NCBI GenBank assembly: GCA_011526085.1
Contig: WYBC01000017.1
Location: 416,200 to 480,199, forward strand
Direction of reading: 5' to 3'
Length of the DNA: 64,000 bases
Source: Lysobacter sp.
Lineage (GTDB): Bacteria; Pseudomonadota; Gammaproteobacteria; Xanthomonadales; Xanthomonadaceae
In this document: one piece after another, positions 9,474 to 23,791 of the stretch
How positions within the stretch are numbered: the stretch's first letter is position 1
Layout: every line of letters begins with the position of its first letter
Program-made: the position numbers and the translations under genes
Notes under the pieces: model-generated
The model's database searches: none
What the model saw: only the letters and a program-made list of their open reading frames with translations
Told to the model about the DNA's origin: nothing

Positions 9474-9812
9474 TCACAGGGATTTCAGCGTGCCCTTGGG
9501 CAACACATGGCCGATCGCGCCCCGCTGCACGCGCAACTGCACGTTGTCGGAGACTTCGACGGTCACGAAGTTGTCGCCGATGTCGCGGATCACGCCGGCG
9601 ATGCCGCCGCTGGTGATCACCTCGTCGCCCTTGGACAGCTTGTCGAGCATGGCGCGGTGTTCCTTGGCGCGCTTCATCTGCGGGCGGATCATGATGAAGT
9701 ACATGACCGCGAACAGCACGACCATCATGATCGGGAACTGCCACGGATTGGGGGCCGCGGCCGGAGCGGCCTGGGCGTACGCGGGGGAAATCAGCAGATC
9801 GAGCAGGTTCAT
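9474..9812 (-). CDS. yajC: Preprotein translocase accessory subunit YajC
   Basis: A 112-residue protein with one TM helix (about 25-45, MMVVLFAVMYFIMIRPQ) followed by a basic then beta-rich cytoplasmic domain with the family motif GDEVITSGGIAG. It associates with SecDF. The ATG six codons inside the longest frame gives the typical MNLLDLLIS start. It sits between tgt and secD, as in most gammaproteobacteria. Confidence 0.95.
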   Translation of the reverse strand: MNLLDLLISPAYAQAAPAAAPNPWQFPIMMVVLFAVMYFIMIRPQMKRAKEHRAMLDKLSKGDEVITSGGIAGVIRDIGDNFVTVEVSDNVQLRVQRGAIGHVLPKGTLKSL

Positions 9813-9940
9813 CGCGGGTCCGTATCGCAAAATAGCGGGGGATTATGCCATGCGGGCCGGCCGGCTGGCTTTCAACCCGGCCCCGGCGCCGCCGGGACGC
9901 CGCCCGGCCCCCTGTCCTGACCGCCCCGCCGGTGGAAAGT

Positions 9941-11101
<1,161 letters not shown>

Positions 11102-11710
11102 TCAGCCCGGGCGCTTGAGATGGAAGACATCGCGGGTGGTCGCATAGGCGCTGCCGCCGAGACGGCCGACGAGATCGAGTTTCGCCGGATCGATGTGCCG
11201 CGCATCGCCCAGCGCCGCATCGTCGATATGCGCGAGCAGCACTTCGGCGAACACCAGATGGTGGCTGGGACGTTCTGCCGGATACGGCAGGATCGACGCG
11301 AGCGCGCATTCGAACGCGACCGCTGCGCCGGCGACCCGCGGCGGCGCCACGCGTTCGGAGGGCGTCGATGCCACGCCGCAGCGTTCGAACTCGCTCACGC
11401 CATGCGGGAAACCCGCGGCGGTGGCGTTCATCGCATCGGCCTGCGCCATCGACACCAGCTGGATCACCAGTTCGCCGCGTTCGCGCAGATTGCGCAGGGT
11501 GTCCTTCTCGCCGCCGTCGGCGCGCGCACCGATGCTCAGCATCAGCGTCGGCGGATCGTCGCAGACGACCTGGAAGAAGCTGAAGGGTGCGAGGTTGTCG
11601 ACACCGTCGGCGGAACGCGTGGACACCCACGCGATCGGTCGCGGCGTCACCGTCGCGGTCATCCAGCGGTAGGCCTCGGCCGCGCCGAGCGCCGCGAAAT
11701 CAAGACGCAT
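11102..11710 (-). CDS. Flavin reductase-like (FMN-binding split barrel) protein
   Basis: A 202-residue protein of the flavin reductase-like/DIM6-NTAB family. Signature segments include RPIAWVSTRSADGVDNLAPFSFFQVV near the N-terminus (FMN-binding split-barrel strands), DPPTLMLSIG and KDTLRNLRERGEL. It likely binds FMN; the substrate is unknown. It starts 11 nt inside the 3' end of queA and ends 33 nt before tgt, so it is inserted in the queuosine operon without an evident role there. Confidence 0.85.
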   Translation of the reverse strand: MRLDFAALGAAEAYRWMTATVTPRPIAWVSTRSADGVDNLAPFSFFQVVCDDPPTLMLSIGARADGGEKDTLRNLRERGELVIQLVSMAQADAMNATAAGFPHGVSEFERCGVASTPSERVAPPRVAGAAVAFECALASILPYPAERPSHHLVFAEVLLAHIDDAALGDARHIDPAKLDLVGRLGGSAYATTRDVFHLKRPG

Positions 11711-12758
11711 GCGCGTCGGCCTGCGGCCACAGCAGCATCGCATCGCCGTAGCTGAAGAAACGGTAGCGTTCGCGCACTGCGTGCGCGTAGGCCTCGAACA
11801 CCCGATCCTTGCCGGCGAAGGCCGACACCAGCATCAACAGGGTGCTTTCCGGCAGGTGGAAGTTGGTGACCATCGCGTCGACGCTGCGGATGCGGTAGCC
11901 CGGAAAGATGAAGATCCGGGTTTCGCCCGAGAACGGCTGCAATTCGCTGCTGCCGTCGTCGAGCCGGCGCATCGCGCTTTCGAGCGCGCGCACCACCGTG
12001 GTGCCGACCGCGATCACCCGCCCGCCGCGCTCGCGCGTGCGCCGCACCTGCGCGATCAGTTCGGCGCCGACGTTCAGCCATTCGCTGTGCATGCGGTGTT
12101 CGCGCACGTCCTCGGCGCGCATCGGCTGGAAGGTGCCGGCGCCGACGTGCAGGGTAACGTGGCCGAACTCGACGCCGCGGGCGCGCAGCGCGTTGAGCAG
12201 CGCTTCGTCGAAATGCAGCCCGGCGGTCGGCGCCGCGACCGCGCCGACTTCCTTCGCGAACACGGTCTGGTAGCGCTCGGCGTCGTCGGCGCCGGGTTCG
12301 CGCTGGATATACGGCGGCAACGGCAGCCGGCCCGCGTGCAACAGCCAGCTTTCGAGGTTGTCATCGAGATGGAAACGCAGGTGATAGAACTCGCCCTCGC
12401 GGCCGAGCACCTCGGCTTCGCCGCCGGCATCGAGGGCGATCCGGCTGCCGGCCTTCGGCGATTTGCTGACGCCGACCTGGGCCCGCGCTTCATTGCCCGG
12501 CAGCAGGCGTTCGATCAGGATTTCGACCCGGCCGCCGGTGGCCTTCTGGCCGAACAACCGCGCCGGAATCACCCGGGTGTCATTGAAGATCAGCAGATCG
12601 CCGGGCTGCAGCAGCGACGGCAGATCGCGCATCGCGCGGTCGTCCAGCGCCGCGGGCGCCGGCGGCACCACCAGCAGGCGGCTGGCGGAGCGCTCGGGCA
12701 GCGGGGTCTGCGCGATCAGCGCGGTCGGCAGCTCGAAATGGAAGTCTGATTTCTTCAT
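11700..12758 (-). CDS. queA: S-adenosylmethionine:tRNA ribosyltransferase-isomerase QueA
   Basis: A 352-residue enzyme that moves the ribosyl part of SAM onto preQ1 in tRNA to form epoxyqueuosine. It begins MKKSDFHFELPTALIAQTPLP, as usual for QueA, and has DTRVIPARLFGQK, YQTVFAKEVGAVAAPTAGLHF, TLHVGAGTFQPMR and TNFHLPESTLLMLVSAFAG. The open frame extends further upstream but has no family similarity. First gene of the queA-(flavin reductase)-tgt-yajC-secDF run. Confidence 0.96.
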   Translation of the reverse strand: MKKSDFHFELPTALIAQTPLPERSASRLLVVPPAPAALDDRAMRDLPSLLQPGDLLIFNDTRVIPARLFGQKATGGRVEILIERLLPGNEARAQVGVSKSPKAGSRIALDAGGEAEVLGREGEFYHLRFHLDDNLESWLLHAGRLPLPPYIQREPGADDAERYQTVFAKEVGAVAAPTAGLHFDEALLNALRARGVEFGHVTLHVGAGTFQPMRAEDVREHRMHSEWLNVGAELIAQVRRTRERGGRVIAVGTTVVRALESAMRRLDDGSSELQPFSGETRIFIFPGYRIRSVDAMVTNFHLPESTLLMLVSAFAGKDRVFEAYAHAVRERYRFFSYGDAMLLWPQADAHAS

Positions 12759-12810
12759 CGCGGAAGACCGGTGGGGCGCGCATTGTAGCCGCCGCCGGGC
12801 ACCGCACCGA

Positions 12811-13818
12811 TCAGAGCACCTGCCCCAGCAATTGCGGGAAGACCTTGCCCACCTTGCCCAGCAGGTAGTCGCCGTAACTGCCGTCGAACGGCGCCAGCAC
12901 GCTGCTGCCATCCCAGCGGTCCGCGTGATCCGCCGCGACCCGGGCGGGATCGATCCGCGCGTGCTGCGGCAACGGCGTGACCCGGGCGGTGAAATCCGGG
13001 TCGAAGAACAGCGGGAAGGAGAACCGCTCGCGCCCGCCGGCGTTCCGCACCCGATGCGGGGTGGACCGGTACTGGCCGCCGGTCAGGCGGTCGAGCATGT
13101 CGCCGAGGTTGCAGACCAGGGTGTCGGGCAGCGGCGGCGCCTCGATCCAGCCGCCCGGCGTGCGCACCTGCAGGCCCGGCACGTCGTCCTGCAGCAGCAG
13201 GGTCAGCAGGCCGTAGTCGGTGTGCTCGCCCACGCCCCAGCCGTCCTCGCCGGCCTGCGGCGGATAGCGGAAGATCCGGAACAGCACGGTCGGATCGGCG
13301 GTGTAATGCCGGCGGAACCAGTCCGCCTCCAGCCCCAGGCTCAGGGCGATGCCCGCCAGCACGGCCTGCGCCGCGGCGCAGGCGGCGGCCATGTAATCCA
13401 GCACGGTCCGGCGCAGCCCGGCGGGATGTTCCGGCCACAGATTGGCCCCGTGCAGCGGCCAGGCGGCACGCACCCGTGGATCGTCGGGCGGCAGTTCGGT
13501 GCCCAGATACAGCCCTTCCTTCAGATCGGGCCGGCCGCTGGTCAGCTCGGCCCCGACCGGAAAATAGCCGCGCCAGGCCCGCCCGCCCCGCGACATCGCG
13601 ATGCGCATCTTCGTTTCCGCCGGCTGCGCGAAGAACGTACGGCTGACGTCCCGCAGCGCCGCCTGCAGCGCCGGATCGATGCCGTGACCCGCGATGTAGA
13701 AGAATCCGTGCCCGCGGCAGGCTTCGCCGATCCGCTCGGCCACGCGCCGGCGGCCACCGGTATCCCCGGCATCGCGCAGCGGGGTGATGTCGATGACCGG
13801 CAGCGCGTCGCGGGCCAT
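12811..13818 (-). CDS. 2-oxoglutarate/Fe(II) oxygenase of the isopenicillin N synthase family
   Basis: A 335-residue double-stranded beta-helix oxygenase. N-terminal DIOX_N domain ([20 protein letters not shown]) and a C-terminal Fe(II) site with H-x-D in [12 protein letters not shown], a distal His in STPHRVRN and the 2OG-binding Arg just after it. The start ATG is 8 nt downstream of the Lrp-type regulator stop, so both may be one transcript. The substrate is unknown. Confidence 0.88.
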   Translation of the reverse strand: MARDALPVIDITPLRDAGDTGGRRRVAERIGEACRGHGFFYIAGHGIDPALQAALRDVSRTFFAQPAETKMRIAMSRGGRAWRGYFPVGAELTSGRPDLKEGLYLGTELPPDDPRVRAAWPLHGANLWPEHPAGLRRTVLDYMAAACAAAQAVLAGIALSLGLEADWFRRHYTADPTVLFRIFRYPPQAGEDGWGVGEHTDYGLLTLLLQDDVPGLQVRTPGGWIEAPPLPDTLVCNLGDMLDRLTGGQYRSTPHRVRNAGGRERFSFPLFFDPDFTARVTPLPQHARIDPARVAADHADRWDGSSVLAPFDGSYGDYLLGKVGKVFPQLLGQVL

Positions 13819-13826
13819 GGCCGGCG

Positions 13827-14258
13827 TCAACGTTCGAACTTGGTGGACAGCACGATCGAGGAGGTGGTGCGTTCCACGCCGTCGATCGCGCCGATGCGGT
13901 CGGTCAGCACGTCCATGTCGCCCACCGCCGGCACCGCGCCGATCGCGATCAGGTCGTGGGAGCCGCTGATCGAATGCAGGGAGCGCAGTTCCGGCATCGC
14001 CCGCAGCGCGGCGACCACCGAGGTCATCTGCTTGGGATGCACCGCGATCATGATGTGGGCGCGGACGTGCCCGCGTTCGTAGTCGTCGTGAACGCGGACG
14101 GTGTAGCCGCTGATCACGCCTTCCCGCTCCAGTCGCTCGATCCGGCTCTGCACCGTGGTCCGCGACAGGCCCAGCCGGCGCGCGATCAGCGCGGTCGAGG
14201 CGCGGGCGTTCTCGCGCAACAGTGAGAGCAGCTGCTGGTCGGTCTCGGTGAGCTTCAC
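13827..14258 (-). CDS. Lrp/AsnC-family transcriptional regulator
   Basis: A 143-residue regulator: winged HTH with [20 protein letters not shown] (about 23-42) and a C-terminal RAM/AsnC ligand-binding beta-alpha sandwich (about 65-140). A GTG start gives the usual length; no strong Shine-Dalgarno is visible. It is divergent from the class III aminotransferase gene, the normal arrangement for an Lrp-type regulator of an amino-acid enzyme, and a perfect 17-bp palindrome lies between the two. Confidence 0.92.
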   Translation of the reverse strand: MKLTETDQQLLSLLRENARASTALIARRLGLSRTTVQSRIERLEREGVISGYTVRVHDDYERGHVRAHIMIAVHPKQMTSVVAALRAMPELRSLHSISGSHDLIAIGAVPAVGDMDVLTDRIGAIDGVERTTSSIVLSTKFER

Positions 14259-14271
14259 TGCGGCGCCCGGA

Positions 14272-14288
14272 TTCGTCGAATCGACGAA
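14272..14288. promoter_or_regulatory. Candidate Lrp-type operator palindrome
   Basis: TTCGTCGA-A-TCGACGAA is a perfect palindrome with 8-bp arms and one central base, 14 nt upstream of the lrp-like GTG and 91 nt upstream of the aminotransferase ATG. Its place in a divergent intergenic region suits an operator controlling both genes. Binding is inferred, not shown. Confidence 0.5.
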
Positions 14289-14378
14289 ATATCCATGAAA
14301 TCCGCACAGATCACAACTGTCAAACGACAGGTTAATCGCGATAATAGGTCTTTCGCCGTTTCCTGCCGGAGGCCTGCC

Positions 14379-15878
14379 ATGGCTTTGCTCGACACCCTCG
14401 CCCCCCTCCGCGCCCATGCCGGCGCCCGCCGGACCCAAGGTCTGGACGACGCCACGATCCTCAAGTTCGCGGCCACCCATCCCGATCTGGTCGAGGCCAT
14501 CCAGGCCGCCGGCGCCGAATACGCGGCGATCCGCGAAGAATTCGCCGAGCTGCTGGACCTGGACGAAACCGCGCAGACCCTCGCCGTGCAGGCCGGCTTC
14601 GTCAATTTCTATTCCAACGACACCGTGAACCCGTACGTGGCCCTCGCCGCGCGCGGTCCGTGGATCGTCACCCTCAAGGGCGCGGTCCTGCACGACTCCG
14701 GCGGCTACGGCATGCTCGGTTTCGGCCACGCCCCGCAGGCGGTCATCGACGCCATGGCCAAGCCGCAGGCGATGGCCAACATCATGACCCCGAACCTGTC
14801 GCAGTTGCGCTTCGACCGCGCGATCCGCGCCGAGGTCGGCCACAGCATCGGCGGCTGCCCGTATTCGAAATTCCTGTGCCTGAACTCGGGTTCGGAATCG
14901 GTCTCGCTGGCCGGACGCATCGCCGACGTCAACACCAAACTGATGACCGATCCGGGCGCACCGCACGCCGGCCGCAAGGTCAAGCGCATCTCGGTGAAGG
15001 GCAGCTTCCACGGCCGCACCGAGCTGCCCGCGCTGTACTCGGATTCCTCGCGCAAGACCTATGCCGCGCACCTCGGCAGCTATCAGCACCACGCCGCCCA
15101 GGCCATCACCATCGACCCCTACAGCATCGAACAGCTGGAACAGGCGTTCGCCGACGCCGAGCGCGAAGGCTGGCACATCGAAGCGATGTTCCTGGAGCCG
15201 GTGATGGGCGAAGGCGACCCCGGTCGCGCCGTGCCGCGCGCGTTTTACGACGCCGCCCGTCGCCTGACCAAGGCCCACGGCACGCTGCTGCTGGTGGATT
15301 CGATCCAGGCCGGCCTGCGCGCCCACGGCGTGCTGTCGATCGTCGACTACCCCGGCTTCGAAGGCATCGAAGCGCCGGACATGGAAACCTATTCGAAAGC
15401 GCTCAACGCCGCGCAGTACCCGCTGTCGGTGCTGGCCGTGAACGAGCGCGCCGCGGGCCTGTATCGCAAGGGCACCTACGGCAACACCATGACCACCAAC
15501 CCGCGCGCGCTGGACGTGGCCTGCGCGGTGCTGGGCCAGCTCACGCCCGCGCTGCGCGCGAACATCCGCGACAAGGGTCGCGAAGCGGTCGCCAAGCTCG
15601 AAGCGCTGAAGGCCGAGCTGTCGGGCCTGATCACCAAGGTCCAGGGCACCGGCCTGCTGTTCTCCTGCGAACTCTCGCCCGAGTTCAAGGGCTACGGCAC
15701 CGGCTCCACCGAGGAATGGCTGCGCGAACACGGCATCGGCGTGATCCACGGCGGCGAGAATTCGCTGCGTTTCACGCCGGGCTTCAACATCCGGTCGGAC
15801 GAGCTCGATCTGCTGATCGGCATGGTCAAGCGCGCGCTGCTGGAAGGCCCGCGCGTGGCGCAGGCCGCGGCGGCCTGA
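14379..15878 (+). CDS. Class III PLP-dependent aminotransferase
   Basis: A 499-residue fold-type I aminotransferase. PLP features: the NSGSESVSLAGRIADVNTK segment where the cofactor phosphate binds, LLVDSIQAGLRAHG with the cofactor aspartate, and the Schiff-base lysine in ETYSKALNAAQYP. An N-terminal extension of about 70 residues precedes the usual core, recalling lysine 6-aminotransferase-like or larger omega-aminotransferase groups; the substrate is not certain. The ATG has CCGGAGG 6-8 nt upstream. It is followed by a clear rho-independent terminator. Confidence 0.88.
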   Translation: MALLDTLAPLRAHAGARRTQGLDDATILKFAATHPDLVEAIQAAGAEYAAIREEFAELLDLDETAQTLAVQAGFVNFYSNDTVNPYVALAARGPWIVTLKGAVLHDSGGYGMLGFGHAPQAVIDAMAKPQAMANIMTPNLSQLRFDRAIRAEVGHSIGGCPYSKFLCLNSGSESVSLAGRIADVNTKLMTDPGAPHAGRKVKRISVKGSFHGRTELPALYSDSSRKTYAAHLGSYQHHAAQAITIDPYSIEQLEQAFADAEREGWHIEAMFLEPVMGEGDPGRAVPRAFYDAARRLTKAHGTLLLVDSIQAGLRAHGVLSIVDYPGFEGIEAPDMETYSKALNAAQYPLSVLAVNERAAGLYRKGTYGNTMTTNPRALDVACAVLGQLTPALRANIRDKGREAVAKLEALKAELSGLITKVQGTGLLFSCELSPEFKGYGTGSTEEWLREHGIGVIHGGENSLRFTPGFNIRSDELDLLIGMVKRALLEGPRVAQAAAA

Positions 15879-15901
15879 GGCGCGCCGGCGGTCGCATGCG
15901 G

Positions 15902-15928
15902 AAAAAGCCGGGCTTGCCCGGCTTTTTT
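15902..15928 (+). terminator. Rho-independent terminator after aminotransferase
   Basis: Stem AGCCGGGC / GCCCGGCT with a short loop, flanked by A5 on the left and T6 on the right. It lies 23 nt after the aminotransferase stop codon. Confidence 0.85.
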
Positions 15929-15954
15929 CTGGCCGCCGATCGCGTCAACCGCGC

Positions 15955-16677
15955 ATGACCGCGCTCTGTCTGCTGCCCGGGCTCGACGGCACCACGCGGA
16001 TGCTCGTCGCATTCGCGGATGCGGTGCGGGCGGCCGGCATCGGTCGCGTCGATGCCATCGCATATCCGGTCGAACGTGCGCTCGGTTACGCGGAACTGGA
16101 GACGTGCGCGCGCGCCGCGTTGCCGCGCGGGACGCCATTCGTGCTGCTGGGCGAATCGTTTTCCGGTCCCGTCGCCATCCGCATCGCCGCGGACCCGCCA
16201 CCGAATCTCGTCGGACTGGTGTTGTCGACCACCTTCGCGCGCGCGCCGGTGCCGCTGCTGTCGCCGCTGGCGAAGTTCACCCGCTTCGCACCGGTGCGGG
16301 CACTGCCGACGGCGGCGCTCTCGTTCGCCCTGCTCGGTCGCTGGAGCACGCGGGCCCTGCGTCGCGACCTGCGCGCGGCGCTCGACGATGTCGCACCCGA
16401 CGTGCTGCGCACTCGGGCCGCGGCCGCGATGCGCGTCGATGCCGGCGACCGACTGCCGCATATCCAACTGCCGACACTGGTGCTGCGCGCGAAGCACGAC
16501 AGACTGCTGCGTCCGGGCGCGAGCCGCCAACTGCTGTCCGGCATCGCGCATGCGAGACAGATCGCATTCGACGGCCCGCACCTGCTGCTGCAGACGCAGG
16601 TCGAAGCATGCGCCCGAACGGTTGCCGCGTTCGTCCGCGAGATCTGCCACGACCTCACGCCACCAGCAGCTTCCTGA
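15955..16677 (+). CDS. Alpha/beta-hydrolase fold protein
   Basis: A 240-residue hydrolase without a signal peptide. It opens with LLPGLDGTTRML (oxyanion-hole region) and has the nucleophile elbow GESFSGP near residues 64-70; a catalytic aspartate in AKHDRLL (about 182) and histidine in DGPHLLLQ (about 207) complete a triad. The substrate is unknown. Its last 23 nt overlap the 3' end of the convergent GH25 gene. Confidence 0.82.
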   Translation: MTALCLLPGLDGTTRMLVAFADAVRAAGIGRVDAIAYPVERALGYAELETCARAALPRGTPFVLLGESFSGPVAIRIAADPPPNLVGLVLSTTFARAPVPLLSPLAKFTRFAPVRALPTAALSFALLGRWSTRALRRDLRAALDDVAPDVLRTRAAAAMRVDAGDRLPHIQLPTLVLRAKHDRLLRPGASRQLLSGIAHARQIAFDGPHLLLQTQVEACARTVAAFVREICHDLTPPAAS

Positions 16678-17275
16678 GGTCGTCCAGACCGCCATTGAAG
16701 CGATCCAGATCCACCGCGCCGTTCACGCCAGCGACGCTGCCGCTCTGCGAGTACTGCCAGAACGTCCACGCGCTCCAGTCGGGCGGCAGGCGCGGCGCCG
16801 GTGCCGAGGTGTACTCGGCCAGCCACAGCGGATACGCGGAAAACCCCTTCAGATACTGGCTGGCGAAATTCTGGCCGGAATACAGGATCGGCTTGACCGC
16901 GTAACGGCCTTCGATCAGCGAGAGGAACTGCTGCAACTGCTGATCCATGCCGGGCAGGCTGTTCTGCGCCAGCACTTCGATGTCGACCACCGGCGGCAGG
17001 TCGCCCGGCTTCAGATCGAGATGCCCCGACAGATTGTCGAACTGCGACTGCGCGTCGTGATCGGTGGCGTAGAAGTGATAGCTGCCGGCGTACAGCCCCG
17101 CGGCGCGCGCGCCGGCGATGTTGCGCGCGTAATCCGGATCGACGCCTGTGGCGCCCTGGCTGACCTTGACGAAGACGTAGGTGTTGCCGGCGGCCTTGAT
17201 CTTCGCGAAATCCACGGCCCCCTGCCATTTCGACAGATCCACGCCGACGACGGCGGGCGATGCGGTGTCGTTCAT
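16655..17275 (-). CDS. Glycoside hydrolase family 25 (lysozyme-like) protein
   Basis: A 206-residue GH25 domain and nothing else. It shows the family's GVDLSKWQGAVDF start, the catalytic VVDIEV (D-x-E), YHFY and the closing WTFWQYS. GH25 enzymes are N-acetylmuramidases of phages and bacteria. No signal peptide is seen, so export would need a holin, a type VI system or lysis. No phage genes flank it. Confidence 0.88.
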   Translation of the reverse strand: MNDTASPAVVGVDLSKWQGAVDFAKIKAAGNTYVFVKVSQGATGVDPDYARNIAGARAAGLYAGSYHFYATDHDAQSQFDNLSGHLDLKPGDLPPVVDIEVLAQNSLPGMDQQLQQFLSLIEGRYAVKPILYSGQNFASQYLKGFSAYPLWLAEYTSAPAPRLPPDWSAWTFWQYSQSGSVAGVNGAVDLDRFNGGLDDLRKLLVA

Positions 17276-17384
17276 GCGGCGGTCCCTCCCCTGCGATGAC
17301 GGTGACGCACTGTAGCGCAGACCGGCTTGCGCGCGGGCGCGCGATGCCCTGTACTGACGGCATCGCCCGTCGCCACGCACGCCC

Positions 17385-18014
17385 ATGAAGATCGTCGAAG
17401 TCCATCACCCGCTGGTCCGCCACAAACTCGGTCTGCTGCGCGAGGCGTCGACCGCACCGGCGGTGTTCCGGCAGGTGGTCGGCGAAATCGCCACCCTGCT
17501 CGCCTACGAAGCCACCGCCGATCTGCCGCTGGACGACACCGCCATCGAGACCTGGGCCGGGCCGCTGACGGTCGGCCGCTGCGATCAGTCGCGGATCACG
17601 CTGGTGCCGATCCTGCGCGCGGGCCTCGGCTTCCTGCCCGGCGTGCAGGTGCTGCTGCCATCGGCGCCGGTGAGCGTCATCGGCCTGCGCCGCGACGAAC
17701 GGACCCTGCAGCCGCACGCGTATTATCGGCGTTTCGTCGAAGACATCGCCGGCCGCACCGCGCTGCTGATCGACCCGATGCTGGCCACCGCCGGCAGCGC
17801 CATCGCCGCGATCGACGCGCTGAAGGCCGCGGGCGTGACCCGGGTGAAGGCGATCTTCCTGGTCTCCGCGCCGGAAGGCCTGCGCGCGCTGGAAGCGAGA
17901 CATCCCGACACCGAGGTGTGGACCGCGGCCATCGACGAACGCCTCAACGACCACGGCTACATCCTGCCCGGCCTGGGCGACGCCGGCGACCGGATCTTCG
18001 GCACGCCGGCCTGA
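17385..18014 (+). CDS. upp: Uracil phosphoribosyltransferase
   Basis: A 209-residue pyrimidine-salvage enzyme making UMP from uracil and PRPP. It shows the N-terminal [14 protein letters not shown], the [15 protein letters not shown] segment and the PRPP loop [18 protein letters not shown]; the C-terminal [12 protein letters not shown] is the uracil-binding end. Length and start fit the family exactly. Confidence 0.96.
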   Translation: MKIVEVHHPLVRHKLGLLREASTAPAVFRQVVGEIATLLAYEATADLPLDDTAIETWAGPLTVGRCDQSRITLVPILRAGLGFLPGVQVLLPSAPVSVIGLRRDERTLQPHAYYRRFVEDIAGRTALLIDPMLATAGSAIAAIDALKAAGVTRVKAIFLVSAPEGLRALEARHPDTEVWTAAIDERLNDHGYILPGLGDAGDRIFGTPA

Positions 18015-18061
18015 CGTTCTGGCGCAGCGTCCGGCAGCGGACGATCGCCGACGCTCGGGAG

Positions 18062-18451
18062 CTAGGTCGTCGCGACGACGAAAACGCCGGCACTGGCCAT
18101 GCCGGCCAGCACCAGCCAGGTCAGGACCGTGCCCCAGAACCGGCCAAAGGACACGCCCGAGCGCTGCGACAAGCCGAAGGCATGCAGTCCGCGCGCGAGC
18201 AGCAGGATCGCGCCGAACGTCCACAGCCAGATCGCGCCGAGACCGGCGAGTTCCAGCAGCGCCAGCATCAACAGCGCCACCGGGACGTATTCGACGAAAT
18301 TGCCGTGCGCACGCATCTTGCGCAGCAGATGCTTGTCTCCGCCATCGCCGATGCCGATCTTGTGCGAACGCCGGTGAAACACCACGCGCGCCGCGAGCAA
18401 CAGCATCATCAGCACGTGCAGCGACGCGAACAGCAGGGCGATTCTGGGCAT
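18062..18451 (-). CDS. MAPEG-family membrane protein
   Basis: A 129-residue protein with four hydrophobic segments and the MAPEG hallmark MRAHGNFVEYVPVALL after the first loop. Bacterial members are membrane glutathione transferase/peroxidase relatives of unknown substrate. It ends the minus-strand run that begins with yfhL, 28 nt after the DUF4166 gene. Confidence 0.88.
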   Translation of the reverse strand: MPRIALLFASLHVLMMLLLAARVVFHRRSHKIGIGDGGDKHLLRKMRAHGNFVEYVPVALLMLALLELAGLGAIWLWTFGAILLLARGLHAFGLSQRSGVSFGRFWGTVLTWLVLAGMASAGVFVVATT

Positions 18452-18479
18452 GGGGATCCGCGGATTTGGGAAGCGGCGC

Positions 18480-19051
18480 TCAGGATGCCATGCGCAGCGC
18501 GCCGTCCCAAGCCAGGACCCGACCGATCAGCGGCAGGCGGACGGCGACGTCGAAACGATACGCGTCGCCGTCGACGCGCTTGCCGGCATCGACATGCGGT
18601 GCCAGCCAGGCCGGCACGGTCATTCCCCGCCATCGACAGGCGCGCTGCCGCCAGCGCCAGCCGCCGTCGACGGGATCGACGCCGAGCTCCAGCGCGAGCG
18701 CGCCGGAGGATTCGCACCAGTGACCGTCGGGCCAATGGCCCACCGGCCGGAACAGCGACACCACCTCCGGCCCGTCGTCGAAGCGACGCGACCAGCGCAG
18801 GCCGTCGGCGACATGGCTGATGTCGACGATGAGCGTATGCGTGCGCTTCGCGGGATCGATGCCCAGCCGGCGCAGCGCGAACCGCCCGAGCAGGCCGCCG
18901 AGGCCGCGACCGGTCTCGAACGCGACCGGGCCGCTCAGCCGCCCGCCTTCGCGGTGCAGCGCCTGCAATCGCGGATGCAGCCGCGCGAAGGCGTCGCCGA
19001 ACCAGCGTTCGGCTGCCGACAGGGCCGCGGAAGAGGCCGCGGCCTCCGCGC

Positions 19052-19055
<4 letters not shown>
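18480..19055 (-). CDS. DUF4166 domain-containing protein
   Basis: A 191-residue soluble protein. It resembles the DUF4166 family ([19 protein letters not shown] near the N-terminus; paired beta-strands with [19 protein letters not shown] and LELGVDP). The function is unknown. A GTG start overlaps the stop of the preceding MBL-fold gene by 4 nt, implying translational coupling. Confidence 0.7.
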
Positions 19056-19938
<883 letters not shown>

Positions 19939-19942
<4 letters not shown>

Positions 19943-20507
19943 GCGTCTTCTTCCCGTGATGTCTGCGCGGGATGGCCGCGCTCTGCGAGGTACCGGTGTT
20001 CGATGCAGGCTTCTTCCTTCACGAACACCCGGGCCGTGCCGGTCTCCCGGAAGCCCGCCGCCACCAGCATGCGCCTGCACGGCAGGTTGCGCGCATCGGC
20101 GTTGGCATGGACGCGAGCCACCGCGGGATCGGCGAACAGCATGGCCAGCGCGGCGCGCATGGCATTGCGGCCGATGCCGCGTCCCTGCGATGTCGGCGCG
20201 ACGCTGATGCCCAGTTCCGCTTCGGTGCGGTCGGGCGACCGCCACACGCCCAGATCGCCCAGCAGGGCGTCGGTCGTCGCATCGGCGATCGCGAGCTGGA
20301 ACCACACGCCCGCGGCGCCGGGATCGCCCTTCGCGGCGTGTTCGTGGAGGAAGGCCCGCGCCCGCGCCTCGTCCATCGGCCACCAGCCCTGGTAGCGCGC
20401 GACCTGCGGGTCGCTGCGGTAGGCGAGGAAGCGCGCGAGGTCGTCGCCGCGCAGCGCGCGCAGGCGAACCTCGCCCACGCACAGCGGCAGCCGGACGGCC
20501 GCGGCGT

Positions 20508-20511
<4 letters not shown>
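19939..20511 (-). CDS. GNAT-family N-acetyltransferase
   Basis: A 190-residue RimJ/RimL-type acetyltransferase with [21 protein letters not shown] at the N-terminus, the acetyl-CoA motif A (Q/R-x-x-G-x-G/A) as [12 protein letters not shown], and [20 protein letters not shown] towards the C-terminus. The acceptor is unknown. The GTG start overlaps the ggt stop by 4 nt and its stop overlaps the MBL start by 4 nt. Confidence 0.87.
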
Positions 20512-23090
<2,579 letters not shown>

Positions 23091-23164
23091 GGTCGGAAAT
23101 CCCTGATGTGGATACGAACGGGTTGGATGCGGAAGGAACGGATGGAACGGCAGGCGCGGATGCG

Positions 23165-23689
<525 letters not shown>

Positions 23690-23791
23690 TCACCGTTCTC
23701 GGAGACGACCCAAGTGTAACAGCCGCCCGTCGGGAACCGGGTCGGCCGGGGCAGGCCGGCGAGACCGCCGGACTGGGTCGGCGAGACCTGA

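Noticed and set aside
7416..9920. 834-codon plus-strand frame opposite secD and yajC
   Set aside because: Antisense shadow; composition is typical of reverse-strand GC3 bias and there is no family similarity.
16655..17275. GH25 gene as part of a prophage
   Set aside because: Neighbours are upp, a hydrolase and an aminotransferase; no phage structural, holin or integrase gene is in sight.
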